Counted from the stretch's first letter, positions 37,011-49,541 are shown. The stretch: 64,000 bases of DNA from Acidobacteriota bacterium (GCA_031296115.1 JARLGI010000120.1:1-64000), one strand, 5' to 3'. A program made the numbers and translations. Notes: generated by a model from the sequence alone, not told the origin.

Positions 37011-38105
37011 ATGTCTATTGCCACACCGATTCTCGATTCCTCCATCAGGGCGCGATTGCAGGGTCTCGAGCGCCTGATCGGCAACACGCCGCTGCTGGCC
37101 ATCGAGTACGAAATGCAAGGCCGCCAGCGCACCATTTACGCGAAGAGCGAGCAGATGAATTTCACCGGCAGCATCAAGGACCGGATGGCTCTGCACATCT
37201 TGCGTAAGGCATACGCCGCCGGACTGATTCACCCAGGCGACACGATTGTAGAAGCGACCAGCGGCAACACCGGCATTTCGTTTGCCGCCGTGGGCCGCGC
37301 GCTTGGGCACCCCGTCACCATCTTCATGCCCAATTGGATGAGCCGGGAACGCATGGACCTCATCCACAGCCTGGGCGCCAACATCGTGCCGGTAACCAGG
37401 GCGCAGGGTGGCTTCCTTGGCAGCATTCGTATGGCGGAGGAGATGGCAGCGCAGCGCGATGATGTGTTTCTGCCGCGTCAGTTCTCGAACTCGGCCAACG
37501 TGGAAGCCCACGAGCAGACAACTGGCCCGGAACTGTACTGGCAACTCCGCTACGAAGGTCTGACCGCCGACGCCTTCGTTGCTGGCGTCGGCACGGGCGG
37601 AACGGTGATGGGCGTTGGACGGTTTCTCAAGGCGGCCCATTCCACGACTCGCATCTATCCCATGGAGCCGGCCGAGTCGCCCACGCTCTCCACTGGATGC
37701 AAGGTCGGGCAACACCGGATTCAAGGAATCTCGGACGAGTTCGTGCCGGAAATCCTGCATTTGACCGAAATTGAGCCGCCGGTGGACGTCTGTGATGGCG
37801 ATTCCATCCTGATGGCGCAGAAACTGGCAGGCGAGCTCGGGCTGGCGGTTGGAATCAGTTCGGGAGCGAATTTCCTGGCGGCGGTGAAGGTGCAGGGCAG
37901 CCTGGGAGATGACGCGGTGGTGGCCACCGTCTTCGCCGACGATAATAGGAAATATCTCAGCACCGATCTGTTGCGCGACGAGCCTGTGAAGTCGCACTAT
38001 CTCTCCGCTGGTATCAACCTGGTTGGGTTACGTGCGCTGAGCCGGGTGTGCAAGGCGTGTACCGCAGTGCGGGATGGAGCTCAGCTGGGCGAAGAAGTGA
38101 CATGA
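37011..38105 (+). CDS. Cysteine synthase family PLP enzyme with C-terminal extension
   Basis: [50 protein letters not shown]. Confidence 0.92.
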   Translation: MSIATPILDSSIRARLQGLERLIGNTPLLAIEYEMQGRQRTIYAKSEQMNFTGSIKDRMALHILRKAYAAGLIHPGDTIVEATSGNTGISFAAVGRALGHPVTIFMPNWMSRERMDLIHSLGANIVPVTRAQGGFLGSIRMAEEMAAQRDDVFLPRQFSNSANVEAHEQTTGPELYWQLRYEGLTADAFVAGVGTGGTVMGVGRFLKAAHSTTRIYPMEPAESPTLSTGCKVGQHRIQGISDEFVPEILHLTEIEPPVDVCDGDSILMAQKLAGELGLAVGISSGANFLAAVKVQGSLGDDAVVATVFADDNRKYLSTDLLRDEPVKSHYLSAGINLVGLRALSRVCKACTAVRDGAQLGEEVT

Positions 38106-38135
38106 CGCTGAGTCCGCTACAGTTGGAAAACGGTG

Positions 38136-39128
38136 CTAACCCGCCGCGCTAACCGCTGCCAGTGAGCTCAATCCAGGTGTTTTACCCGAGAGAGAAAATT
38201 CAGGATGTGGTTCCCGGTAAGCGGTATCGAATCTATCCTTCCCGTTGCCGTCCTCGCTGAAAACGAGGTGGTCGGCCCCGTCAATCACCCACAACTCGGC
38301 ATTCGGCCCAGCGGCCTGCTTCAGAAGGTAGGCATCCCGCACCGGGATTTGCTTGTCGGCAGTTCCGTGCAGAAGCAGGATAGGGCGGGGCTGAATGCGT
38401 GGAATGTCATGCAGCGGGGAGGCATTCGGCGACCACACACCATAGAGTGTCAAGATGCTGAGCCGACCGAGGAGTAGCTGAACCCCCTGACCCATCATCG
38501 GATCGAACGAAGCAAATGAGCTGACGCTGATCACTGCGTCTACATCGTTGCGGAAGGCAGCGATGCAAATGGCCGTTGCGCCTCCCATCGAAAGGCCGAG
38601 CAGAACCTGCGGCTTACCTTTCACGGAGGTTTGCGTTCCCAGCCAGTCCAGGGCGGCGCTGACGTCTCGCGGCTCCTCCAGCGAGAGTCCGATGCGTTTG
38701 CCGCCACTCCGGCCGTGGGCTCGCATGTCGAGTAGCAGCGTCGACCATCCGGCCTCGTGCAGAAATTTCGCCTGTGACAACAGGCAGGATGCGTCGAGGC
38801 CGTCCATTCCGTGCAGCACGATGACGGCGCCTGTAGCCGGATCGGCGGGAACCCACCATGCTTTGAGAGGAACCCCGTCGGAGCTTGTCAGGGAGACGCT
38901 CTCTCCCTGTAGGCCAAGATCGGCCGGGACGGCTATTAGTTTCACAACCCGATGGGAAAAGGTCCCCTGAACGAAATACACCGAGGCGCAATACATGGCT
39001 ATCACTACGGTTGCAGCCAGCACTGCCACAATGATCAGAACTCGGCGCAGGATGCGGCGACTGCGGCTAGGGGCATTACCCGGCGCAAGCAGTGGGGCGA
39101 TCTGCTGCTCAAGCTCACTTACCGGCAT
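38136..39128 (-). CDS. Membrane-anchored alpha/beta hydrolase
   Basis: N-terminal TM; AVIVLHGMDGLDAS, LLGLSMGGATAI, PILLLHGTADKQIPV. Confidence 0.88.
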   Translation of the reverse strand: MPVSELEQQIAPLLAPGNAPSRSRRILRRVLIIVAVLAATVVIAMYCASVYFVQGTFSHRVVKLIAVPADLGLQGESVSLTSSDGVPLKAWWVPADPATGAVIVLHGMDGLDASCLLSQAKFLHEAGWSTLLLDMRAHGRSGGKRIGLSLEEPRDVSAALDWLGTQTSVKGKPQVLLGLSMGGATAICIAAFRNDVDAVISVSSFASFDPMMGQGVQLLLGRLSILTLYGVWSPNASPLHDIPRIQPRPILLLHGTADKQIPVRDAYLLKQAAGPNAELWVIDGADHLVFSEDGNGKDRFDTAYREPHPEFSLSGKTPGLSSLAAVSAAG

Positions 39129-39285
39129 GAGCTAATAAGAAATCTTTTGCCGCTCACTGTCAGTGACGCGTATCTCGTAGCCATGTGATTTCGAGTCCCG
39201 CAGGTGAAGTCTCAGTGGGTGGCTTCCGGCTCCGCTACAATGGATCAACGGCGCAACCCGCCGCGCACTTATGGAGGCGAATCGA

Positions 39286-39537
39286 ATGGCGCAAGTGAAG
39301 ATTACGTGCCGCAAGAATGGGCCCTACCGCGTGGAAGCTCCCGAGGGCACGATCGAGTTGGTGGATGCCGACGGCAATGCCTACGACCTGACGGGCAAGC
39401 CGGCATTTTCGCTGTGCCGCTGCGGTGCCTCGGTCAACAAGCCGTTCTGCGACGGCACCCATTCTAAGATGGGATTCCAGGCCGCTGAGGCCGCCGTCAA
39501 GAAAGCGGAAGAGGGTACGCCGAGCCCAGGAGCGTAA
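39286..39537 (+). CDS. CDGSH-type iron-sulfur protein
   Basis: FSLCRCGASVNKPFCDGTHSKMGF. Confidence 0.93.
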   Translation: MAQVKITCRKNGPYRVEAPEGTIELVDADGNAYDLTGKPAFSLCRCGASVNKPFCDGTHSKMGFQAAEAAVKKAEEGTPSPGA

Positions 39538-39606
39538 TCGGGAGTCGAATTGGAGCAGAAGCAGGGACCGCGTGATGCGGTTCTTTGTTCATTTCTGACG
39601 TCTGGG

Positions 39607-40143
39607 CTACTGCGCCCGTGTGGCTTTGCCTTCCATCACACTGGCCCATCCGCCGCTCGCCGTGGCGACCTCGGACTTGAAGCTGTAAGCGGTCGGCGAG
39701 ACGACGTTGACGGTATAACGCGCCTTGGTGACCAGCCCATTCATTTTCTGGTCAGCGGTCCACGTCCAGGTGTTGCCCTGCACATGGCCAATTGCCACGA
39801 TGTGTTCGCCGAGACTGTTGTAGGCGTTGTAGGTGTAAACCTTGTCTGCCGGGTTGTATTCCATAACGCGCGTGCCCTGAATGTTCCCCATGGGCGAGTT
39901 CATCGACGAGTGCGTCTCCACGAAGTAATTGCCCGCAGTCCATTCGCTGCGCTCCGTCGAAGTAAACGGCGCGCCCGGACCAGTAGGACTGGTCTTCATG
40001 GTGCCTTGCGTCGTCCAGTTGCCGATGAAGTAGGCCATCAACTGGATCTCCGGCGGTGGCGCCGGCATGGACTGCTGAGCTTGGGCGATGACGAGCGAAC
40101 TTAGAAACAATGCAATTGGCATGAGTGCGGAAACGCGTTTCAT
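39607..40143 (-). CDS. DUF1579-like secreted protein
   Basis: Signal peptide; EIQLMAYFIGNWTTQGTMK...GNYFVETHSSMNSPMGNIQGTRVMEYNPADKVYTYNAYNSLGE. Confidence 0.75.
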   Translation of the reverse strand: MKRVSALMPIALFLSSLVIAQAQQSMPAPPPEIQLMAYFIGNWTTQGTMKTSPTGPGAPFTSTERSEWTAGNYFVETHSSMNSPMGNIQGTRVMEYNPADKVYTYNAYNSLGEHIVAIGHVQGNTWTWTADQKMNGLVTKARYTVNVVSPTAYSFKSEVATASGGWASVMEGKATRAQ

Positions 40144-40217
40144 CAACCTGCTCCTTCGCGGTGAGCTGCGATCATGCGTTAGGAAGTCGAGAAATCGTAG
40201 CATGAAACGCCTTGCGT

Positions 40218-41351
40218 CTATTGACTGTTGCCTTTACTCACGGCTGGCAGAGCCTGCAGCATGGCTTCCACCTCGTTAGCAAAACGGCCGTGAGGCGTGA
40301 GGCTTAGATACTCACGGAACGCATTGACGACTCCGTCGTACGATCCGTGACCATTGGCGGCGAGTCGCAACTGACACAGGCCCTTCCAGTACAGGACCTC
40401 CGGATTTTGCGGCGCTCCGACGGCCATTACGCGATTGAAGGCCTGCAATGCCTGCTGGAGTAGGTCGAGGGCGACAGCATCGGGCGAAGACTGCGCCTGT
40501 TCTACCAGCGCCATCCCCAGATTTTGCTCGTACAACGCAGCCTCGCTGGGATTGAGCAATTCTGCCTGGCGATACTGCTGCACAGCATTCTCGTACTGCT
40601 TGAGCTTCACATAAGCATTTCCGAGATTATTGTGATAAGCGCCGGCCGGTGCGAGAGCGATGGCCTTCTGGTAGCTGCGGATACTGTCGTCCAGTTGCGC
40701 CTTGCCGCCATCGGGCGAGTGCGTCGCCTGGTTGTAATAGGCCGCCCCCAGCAACGCCCAGGGAAGATCGCGTTTGGGGTCGATCTCGATCGCGCTCCAC
40801 AGGGCGCCAATCGCGCCTTGCCAGTCATTCTGCTCGGACGACCGCCTTGCGACGGTCAATTGCTGGTTGATGGCCGCGATTGTCACTTGAACGGTATTGT
40901 CCGGCGCTATCAGCGCGGCCGGAGACTCGTCCGAGCGGAAGAATTCCGGCAGCATGGTGTTGCGCGTGATCTTCGCCGTGCCAGCCTGAAGATTGACATC
41001 CAGCGTGAGCGGCCGCGAATTCCACTCGATCACGATGTTCTCGAACTTCGTTGACGGCCTGCCCTCGCGCATGATCCGCAATGTGTAAATGGCGGGCGGT
41101 GCGGCGATGTAGGAGAACATCCCGAGCGAGTCGGTCCGGACCTGGAAGGTCCGCCCATTGGCTTGATCGGTGAAATGTAAAACCGCTCCAGGTTGCGGTT
41201 TCCCGTGCTCGTCAATGCAGGTACCGGTGATGGTGGCTAGCCAGATACTGGCGAAACAAGTGGTCGCGGAAAGGAGCAGAGTGACGAGCAGCGCACAGTG
41301 AGCCAGCCGAGTTCGAGCGGGCGGCAGCATTATCGGGATGGACGACAGCAA
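40218..41351 (-). CDS. TPR protein with N-terminal carboxypeptidase-regulatory-like domain
   Basis: TITGTCIDEHGKPQPGAVLHFTDQANGRTFQVRTDSLGMFSYIAAPPAIYTLRI then TPR repeats. Confidence 0.82.
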   Translation of the reverse strand: MLSSIPIMLPPARTRLAHCALLVTLLLSATTCFASIWLATITGTCIDEHGKPQPGAVLHFTDQANGRTFQVRTDSLGMFSYIAAPPAIYTLRIMREGRPSTKFENIVIEWNSRPLTLDVNLQAGTAKITRNTMLPEFFRSDESPAALIAPDNTVQVTIAAINQQLTVARRSSEQNDWQGAIGALWSAIEIDPKRDLPWALLGAAYYNQATHSPDGGKAQLDDSIRSYQKAIALAPAGAYHNNLGNAYVKLKQYENAVQQYRQAELLNPSEAALYEQNLGMALVEQAQSSPDAVALDLLQQALQAFNRVMAVGAPQNPEVLYWKGLCQLRLAANGHGSYDGVVNAFREYLSLTPHGRFANEVEAMLQALPAVSKGNSQ

Positions 41352-41524
41352 GGAGATATGGTGAACCAGAACAGCAGGAGAGCCCAGCGATTCATTGGGA
41401 AAGCAGCTCCTTCGACTGGCGCCCGCCCGACCCGCAAAATCAGCGGGTCCTCAAGAACGCGGCGCACGCTCGCTCAAGATGACAGCGTTGATATTTGTAC
41501 GCTATCCGCAATTTGCCAATTGCA

Positions 41525-42769
41525 TCAATGGACGGTTTTCGTCTTTCGCGACATGTAGTCCATCAGCAGGTACTGCCCCAGAGTGTACGGCGTGGTGAAG
41601 TAAGCCTTGCCACGGCACATCTCTGTTACCTTCTGTACGAACTGCACCAGTCCGTAGTCCGAAGCAAGCATAAATGTATTAATGAGAATGCCGGAGCGCT
41701 TACACTTCGAAACTTCCTTTAAGGTTTCACTGACTACCAGCGGATCCAGCCCGAAGGCGTTCTTGTAGATGCGACCGTCTTCCAGGGTCAGGGCCGAGGG
41801 CTTACCATCGGTGATCATCACGATCTGCTTCATGTCCTTGCGCTGCCGCTGCAGAATGCGCTGCGCCATGCGCAGGCCTTCACGCGTGTTGGTGTAGTAC
41901 GGCCCGACCTTGACGCGTGCCAGTTGCGACAACGGCAGCTCCGCCGCCGAGTCGTGGAAGAGCACCAGCGAAAGGGAATCGCCGGGATACTGCGTGCGGA
42001 TCAGGTGCGAGAGCGCCATTGCCACTTTCTTGGCCGGGGTGAAGCGGTCTTCGCCGTAGAGGATCATGGAGTGCGAGCAATCCAGCATGAGCACGGTTGC
42101 GCACGATGACTGGTACTCGCACTGATGCACCTGAAGATCGCGGTATTCGATATTGAGCGGCAGGTGCAGGCCCTCACGCTGAATGGCGTTCGAGAGCGTG
42201 GCCGTGATGTCCAGGTTAAGGGTGTCGCCGAACTCGTAGGTCTTGGACGCGCCACTGGCCTCGATGCCGGTCGCAGTGTCGCGCGTGTCGTGGCGGCCAA
42301 AGCTGGACTTGCCGAGCGAGCCCAGCAGGTCGCGCAGCGCACGGAAGCCGAGGAAGTCGAGGCTCTTGTCCGTGACTTCGAAGCGCGATTGCGACTGATT
42401 TTCGCCCACCTGTCCACCAACGCTCGAGTTGCGGGCGGGATCGTGCGGCGGGTCCACGCTGATGTAATTTTCCTGCTGCATGCGGTCGATGAGCTGCTCG
42501 ATCAGTTGCTCCATCTGCTCAGCGCTCATGTTTTCGATCTGCTCCCGCATCTGCTCATCCAGCATGTCGCTGTTAAGCAGGGCCTCGGCAACGGCCTGGC
42601 GGAGTTGCTCGAGCGTTTGCTCGGCGTCGTTGAGGTCGTAGAAATCCGTGTACTGCTGCTGGAAACCGCTCTGCAGCAGGTAGTCGGAGAGCGCGCCAAG
42701 CAGGTCCTCCATGCTCATCTCGGAGGCCGGTTCGGGAACGTATTTCTTGTAGCGAATGAATCGCGCCAT
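41525..42769 (-). CDS. VWA domain protein
   Basis: [32 protein letters not shown] (MIDAS DxSxS); ITDGKPSA; adjacent MoxR AAA+ gene. Confidence 0.9.
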   Translation of the reverse strand: MARFIRYKKYVPEPASEMSMEDLLGALSDYLLQSGFQQQYTDFYDLNDAEQTLEQLRQAVAEALLNSDMLDEQMREQIENMSAEQMEQLIEQLIDRMQQENYISVDPPHDPARNSSVGGQVGENQSQSRFEVTDKSLDFLGFRALRDLLGSLGKSSFGRHDTRDTATGIEASGASKTYEFGDTLNLDITATLSNAIQREGLHLPLNIEYRDLQVHQCEYQSSCATVLMLDCSHSMILYGEDRFTPAKKVAMALSHLIRTQYPGDSLSLVLFHDSAAELPLSQLARVKVGPYYTNTREGLRMAQRILQRQRKDMKQIVMITDGKPSALTLEDGRIYKNAFGLDPLVVSETLKEVSKCKRSGILINTFMLASDYGLVQFVQKVTEMCRGKAYFTTPYTLGQYLLMDYMSRKTKTVH

Positions 42770-42932
42770 AAGGATTGGAGAAAACAACTGTGCCGCCGCT
42801 ACGCGGCTCTCATCGCAATAAAGGTTCCACCCATGGCTCACGCCCTGGGCTAAAACAAGTGACGCCGAGGCGCCGCCATCGAGCGCAGAACCAGCGCTCG
42901 ATGGAATGCCGGCTCCCCAGCTTGACCTACCA

Positions 42933-44465
<1,533 letters not shown>

Positions 44466-44633
44466 GGCGCTATCCCACCTAGCGACCGTCGATGCCGAAT
44501 GTTCGTATTCTACGCCTGCCAGGGACCGCGACCACTCGTGACCAAGGTCTTCGCATGGGCGATTGTCTCGTCAGGAAAGAGAAGTGCTGGCCATTAGAGG
44601 CAGGAGAAGGGTGTGGCGTTGCGGAATTTCCAA

Positions 44634-47249
44634 TCAGCGCTCGCCAATGGACCTGGTCTCGGGCTGTCGCCCGATCTCAAGCTCTTGACCACTATGCGAG
44701 TCGTGATGAGCGAGCAAGGACGCTGCTGCTTCCGGAGAAACAGCGCGCACTCGCAGATCTCGTTGCGGGAAGGGAATCTCGATGCCGGCCTCGTCGAGTA
44801 GCCGCATCACCTCGAGCGCGACCTCGCTTTTCACCTTGACGGTGTTGCTGTCCTGCATCACCCAGAAGCGAAGCTCGAAATTCAGGGCGCTGTCGCCGAA
44901 GCCCATAAAGAAAGCCTCGGGTTCGGGCGAGGTGAGGACGTCGGCGTGCTGGATGGCGGGACGCTCCAGCAACTCCTTTACCAGCCTGGGATCGGTGCCG
45001 TAGGCGACACCGACGGGAAACTCCAGCCGGCGCTTGGCTTCCGACAGCGTCCAGTTAATGACCTTGCCGGAAATGAAGTTTGCATTGGGGATGATGACCT
45101 CGGCGCCCTGAAACGTCTGGATAGTGCTGGAGCGTATGCCAATGCGGGTCACCGTGCCGGTGGTGGCGTCCACCTCGAGCACGTCGTTGACGCGGATGGG
45201 CCGCTCGAATTGCAGGATCAGGCCGGACACGAAGTTGTTGATGACGTTTTGCAGGCCAAAGCCGACGCCGACGCCCAGCGCGCCGGTGATTACCGTGAAC
45301 TTGTTCAGCGCGACGCCACCGGCGTTCACTGCAAACAGGAAGACCAGCAGCAGAATCAGGTAATGGAGCGTGGTGGAGATGAGCTCGGGAATGCCGCGCT
45401 TCAGGTGCAGGCGCTTGAGCAGTTCTTCCCGCAGGAGAAATCGCAGCGCACTGGAGAGTGCAAAACCGCCCAGCAGGATGGCAAAAAACGCCAGGACGCT
45501 GCCCAGCGTGATATTGCTGGCTTTGCCGGCAATGTTAAAGTCCAGCAGGTCCGAGATCCGCTGGTTCAGCGCATCGCGAGCCTGCAGGAGGTCTAAGGTC
45601 ACTCCCAGCCATATCAGGACTCCAGCCCATTGCATCATTCGCGGAGTCCAGCGTGCTATGCCCTCACGATGCATGCGCACCATCGCCAGGTTCTCGGCGG
45701 CGGGTGTATTTACGGCGGCCAGGAACAAGAGAGTGAGGACGCGAAGGGCAGTGAAGACAGCAATGGCTATGAAGGTGCTGTAAACACACAATACGCTCAG
45801 AAATTGCGTCAGCTTGTAGAAACCGAATAGATTCGCCAACTGGGCCAAGGCCATGACGGCCACGGCGAGTCGCATAGCGAAGATCAGGAGCTTACGTCGG
45901 CCGCCCTGCTGATGCAGCTCCGAGATTTGCTTCTGCCCCAGAAGGTAGGCAAACAGCACAACCGCCGCGGAGGAACCCAGGAATTGCACCTCGCGCCTCG
46001 TAGAGGACGAGAGGTTGATCCAGGCGAGTACTGCATTGAACACGTACACCACCACCATCCAGTAGAGCAGGACGCGGAAGCGCGGCTCGATCAACGGCGG
46101 CAACAGCACGAGGATGGAAAAGAAGGAACACAGGATGGTCAAGCCAATGAGCGCCAAAGGTGCAAGCGGCGCCATCAGAAAGGCAACCAGCAGGGGCAGG
46201 AGAAGCCCAAGAGCAAACCAGTGCTGAATAATATCCAACACCTGGACCTGCGACGGTCCCTCAGCTTGAATTCCGCGCGTCGCAATCTTGAGCCGGTAAG
46301 ACACGAACAAAGACAGGAAAAGGAAAAAGGCCAGCGCGGCCAGGATACCCAAGTTCTCACGGACAAATGACCGGATGCCGATCATCCGCGCTTTGGTGTT
46401 GCGAAAGTAATCTGGAGGCTCTCCCTGCTGGCGTCGCAGGAAAACTTGCCACATGGGCAGGCTGTCACGTTGCAGAACGCGGCCCTTAAGCTGGTTACGG
46501 GATTTCCCCAGCATGTCGAGTACATCCAACGCCAGTTGGTGTTGATTGGCGGCGACCACTTGCAAGTTGACGATAACCCGCAACAGCTCCTGCGCCTGTG
46601 TCTTGGTGGTTTGAACGCTCTTGACGGAGTCGCGGATAACATCCAGCGTCGGCCCCAACTCGGCTGTTGATTGATTCTCTTGGAGGGTAGCCTGCCATTG
46701 GGGTTGCAGGGCAGACAGTTGCTGCGCCGCGGACTGCGCCGCATTGGCCCAATCCAGCAACTGCCGCCGCGTAGCAGCGCCTTCGTTCGAAATCACGTAC
46801 CAGTACGTCTCCTGCTCGCGCAACTCGAGGGCGCTGGGCGATCCCTCCAGAAGAGCGTCGACCTCCTTCTTCTTCTCCAGCAACACAGCATCGCGCTGTT
46901 CCAGCGTGGTCTTCAGGTCCAGGAGCACCTCGCGGGTGGGCAACTGGCTGTCGATGTCCCGTAGCAGGCGTGAAAGTTCTTCGGCCTGGGCAGCCACCTC
47001 GGGGAGCGGAATGGCCGTCGGTTCGGCAGGCTCGGCCGGGGCAGCCGGCGCCGGAGCTTTAGACTGGCCGGCCGGCGGAGAAGTCTTATTGAGCAGAGAA
47101 GTAAGCGGGTTCTTCGCCGACGAACCCCCCTGCTGGGCGACTGCCGACAGACCGAAGCATAGCAACAGCGCCGGCAGAAAGAGGCCGATACCGCGCCGCA
47201 TCTTGGCTCTGCGTTGCCCCAGGCTCGCGGTTGACGTGACTTGAACCAT
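44634..47249 (-). CDS. Large mechanosensitive channel MscS-family protein with periplasmic N-terminal region
   Basis: TGALGVGVGFGLQNVINNFVSGLILQFERPIRVNDVLEVDATTGTVTRIGIRSSTIQTFQGAEVIIPNANFISGKVINWT. Confidence 0.9.
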   Translation of the reverse strand: MVQVTSTASLGQRRAKMRRGIGLFLPALLLCFGLSAVAQQGGSSAKNPLTSLLNKTSPPAGQSKAPAPAAPAEPAEPTAIPLPEVAAQAEELSRLLRDIDSQLPTREVLLDLKTTLEQRDAVLLEKKKEVDALLEGSPSALELREQETYWYVISNEGAATRRQLLDWANAAQSAAQQLSALQPQWQATLQENQSTAELGPTLDVIRDSVKSVQTTKTQAQELLRVIVNLQVVAANQHQLALDVLDMLGKSRNQLKGRVLQRDSLPMWQVFLRRQQGEPPDYFRNTKARMIGIRSFVRENLGILAALAFFLFLSLFVSYRLKIATRGIQAEGPSQVQVLDIIQHWFALGLLLPLLVAFLMAPLAPLALIGLTILCSFFSILVLLPPLIEPRFRVLLYWMVVVYVFNAVLAWINLSSSTRREVQFLGSSAAVVLFAYLLGQKQISELHQQGGRRKLLIFAMRLAVAVMALAQLANLFGFYKLTQFLSVLCVYSTFIAIAVFTALRVLTLLFLAAVNTPAAENLAMVRMHREGIARWTPRMMQWAGVLIWLGVTLDLLQARDALNQRISDLLDFNIAGKASNITLGSVLAFFAILLGGFALSSALRFLLREELLKRLHLKRGIPELISTTLHYLILLLVFLFAVNAGGVALNKFTVITGALGVGVGFGLQNVINNFVSGLILQFERPIRVNDVLEVDATTGTVTRIGIRSSTIQTFQGAEVIIPNANFISGKVINWTLSEAKRRLEFPVGVAYGTDPRLVKELLERPAIQHADVLTSPEPEAFFMGFGDSALNFELRFWVMQDSNTVKVKSEVALEVMRLLDEAGIEIPFPQRDLRVRAVSPEAAASLLAHHDSHSGQELEIGRQPETRSIGER

Positions 47250-47290
47250 GCCTCCGCCCATTATCGCACTGAGCACTGGGCAATCAGCGA

Positions 47291-47617
47291 CTACGACTCC
47301 ATCGCCAGATCGTCGAGCATGGCTTCCATCTCGGAGAGCGCGTGCTGGTTGCGGGTACGGCGGGCACACTCTATGCCCTGTTGCAACATGGCCTTGGCTT
47401 CATCCTTGCGCTCGGCGCGAGCGAGCGCCTGCGCAGCCATGAAATATCCGTTGGTGCAGTCAGGATGGGCGGCCAGCAGGAGCTGAAATTCGGTGAGGGC
47501 GGCGTCCGTGTCGCCACTTCCGGAATACTCCAGCCCGAGCGCATAGCGAGCAAACGCATCGTCGGGATCGGCGGCCAGGATCTCTTTCAGCGCTGCCACA
47601 CGGCTCTCGTCAGGCAT
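47291..47617 (-). CDS. Small TPR protein
   Basis: MPDESRVAALKEILAADPDDAFARYALGLEYSGSGDTDAALTEFQLLLAAHPDCTNGYFMAAQALARA. Confidence 0.8.
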   Translation of the reverse strand: MPDESRVAALKEILAADPDDAFARYALGLEYSGSGDTDAALTEFQLLLAAHPDCTNGYFMAAQALARAERKDEAKAMLQQGIECARRTRNQHALSEMEAMLDDLAMES

Positions 47618-47736
47618 TCGGTATTCTCCTGTTTCGAAGTCATGATACAGGAGCGCGCCGGCTGGTTACTGGCGGCGATGCAGTGTTGCATTACAATGGC
47701 GTTTTGCTTCTCGTCACCCTTAACCCAAGGAATTTC

Positions 47737-48162
47737 ATGGCCTGCCCATTCTTTATGCCGGACCAGCGTTTCGAGTCGGACTGGCCCTTTCCGCAGCGCC
47801 TTCCCCTGGGCGCGGGATGGGCGGGCAACTGCACCGCCCCCGGTCACGAGGGTGTCCGCCCGAGCGACGACGAGCTGAAATCGGGTTGCAACTTGGGGTA
47901 TGCGAAGAGGTGCAACTGGTTGCCCGCCGAACGTCACGCCGACGCGGTGCGCTTTGTGCTCGGCGAGGAGCACGACGGAGTCGTACGTGTTCTGTTTGCC
48001 TGCGAGCGTGAGCATCTTCCGGCTGGCCATGGTGAGTTGGTGTATGAGATTGCCAGCGCGTCCTGGGTGCAGCAACACGAGGACCCCCGCGTGCAGCGGA
48101 TGGCCGAGTGTTATGTAGAGGCACAACGGTCGCGACGTCCAGGCTTGCTGGAGAAATCCTGA
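47737..48162 (+). CDS. Cys-rich hypothetical protein
   Basis: MACPFFMPDQRF...GNCTAPGHEGVRPSDDELKSGCNLGYAKRCNWLPAERHADAVRFVLGEEH. Confidence 0.75.
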   Translation: MACPFFMPDQRFESDWPFPQRLPLGAGWAGNCTAPGHEGVRPSDDELKSGCNLGYAKRCNWLPAERHADAVRFVLGEEHDGVVRVLFACEREHLPAGHGELVYEIASASWVQQHEDPRVQRMAECYVEAQRSRRPGLLEKS

Positions 48163-48184
48163 GACATAACAGATTGAAGGAGAC

Positions 48185-48703
48185 ATGAACCAGAACGACG
48201 GAAATCTGCAGCCCCGGCCGGTTAGCGAATCGAAGTCCGAGATGATCGAACTGGTACTGCCCAATGACACCAATCCGCTGGGCGCACTGCTCGGCGGCCG
48301 CCTGATGCACTGGATCGATCTCGCCGGAGCGCTGGCCGCGCATCGCCACTCGCACTCTTACGCCGTGACTGCCTCGATGGACCACATTGATTTCCTTGTG
48401 CCGGTGCACGTTGGCGACATGGTCATCCTGCAGTCCGCTGTCAATTGCGCCTTCAACACCTCGATGGAAGTCGGTGTACGGGTGCTGGTGGAGAACTACA
48501 TTTCCGCCTCGCGCCAGAAAGTTGCGACTGCGTATCTCACCTTCGTGGCCGTGGACCGTCATGGGAGAAGGCTGCACGTTCCGCCCGTGATCCCGGAATC
48601 GGAAGACGAAAAGCGGCGCTACGAAGGCGCACTTCGGCGTCGCGAGGCAGCGAAGGCGGAGCGGGACCGGCGGAAGGCAGCGAGAGGAGTGGACGAAGAG
48701 TGA
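48185..48703 (+). CDS. Acyl-CoA thioesterase (hotdog fold)
   Basis: ELVLPNDTNPLGALLGGRLMHWIDLAGALAAHRHSHSYAVTASMDHIDFLVPVHVGDMVIL. Confidence 0.92.
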   Translation: MNQNDGNLQPRPVSESKSEMIELVLPNDTNPLGALLGGRLMHWIDLAGALAAHRHSHSYAVTASMDHIDFLVPVHVGDMVILQSAVNCAFNTSMEVGVRVLVENYISASRQKVATAYLTFVAVDRHGRRLHVPPVIPESEDEKRRYEGALRRREAAKAERDRRKAARGVDEE

Positions 48704-48843
48704 GACATGCGCATCTTGCGGTGATCCTGTGCGACGCAGTGCTCGGTGGGCGGACCCCGCGCAGCAGAGCGACCAGCCCAAATCAGAGCAGACGGTGGGC
48801 CTGGCTGACCAATGCGCTGAAGTGACTTTGCTCGGCGAATTGC

Positions 48844-49377
48844 CTACGGCCGGCCTTGCATTTCCCGCTTGCCCGTCATGCGATACGTGATTCCGTTCCA
48901 CTCGTAGGCGTAGACCGTGTAATCGATGCGGCCGGGCGAATCTGCCGACGGAGCCTGCGGAACGCCGACTTCGATGATGTTGTTCACTGCCTCGGCTCGC
49001 GCGCTGCCGAAGGCGCTGTCGCAGAAGGCCTGGCCATCAGGATCCTGCGAGATCGACATCAGCTTGGAGAACGAGGTTGGCGACAGCTGCCGGAAGACCG
49101 TGAGAGTCAGACAGTTCTTCTCGCCGGCATAGGTGACGAACAGTATGTGATGATGTTCGGCCAGACCTTCCAGATCGATGTTGGCGATGCGCGAGTCGTC
49201 GTCTTTCTCGCTGGCCGCGGTCGAGGCCTGGCGCCAGAGTTTGTGAATGGTCTGCTGGTCGAGCCGAGTCTCTTTGGCCCATTTAACCTCGTCGGCTTTG
49301 TGGACCTGTTTCCAATCCTGCGCGAAACCCGCGGCTGACAGGAGAAGCAGGGCGGCGAGAATGACGTGGTAGCGCAT
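48844..49377 (-). CDS. Secreted hypothetical protein
   Basis: Signal peptide MRYHVILAALLLLSAAGFAQDW; rest unassigned. Confidence 0.65.
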   Translation of the reverse strand: MRYHVILAALLLLSAAGFAQDWKQVHKADEVKWAKETRLDQQTIHKLWRQASTAASEKDDDSRIANIDLEGLAEHHHILFVTYAGEKNCLTLTVFRQLSPTSFSKLMSISQDPDGQAFCDSAFGSARAEAVNNIIEVGVPQAPSADSPGRIDYTVYAYEWNGITYRMTGKREMQGRP

Positions 49378-49464
49378 GCGAGGCCATCATCTCGCACAGC
49401 GGATGTATAGGCAAGGAAGAGAAGTTGCAGTTGGCACTTGGCAAAAAGTGAAGAACGTACACTG

Positions 49465-49540
49465 CCAATGCCAAATGCCAACTACCAACGACCAACGACT
49501 AATCACCATTACCAATTACCAATCACCAACTGTTGGTTGC
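49465..49540. repeat. Degenerate CCAAY-rich simple repeat
   Basis: CCAATGCCAAATGCCAACTACCAACGACCAACGACTAATCACCATTACCAATTACCAATCACCAACTG. Confidence 0.7.
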
Positions 49541-49541
49541 T

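Noticed and set aside
36885-37997. 370-aa minus-strand ORF opposite cysteine synthase
   Set aside because: Shadow ORF opposite a gene with clear PLP motifs.
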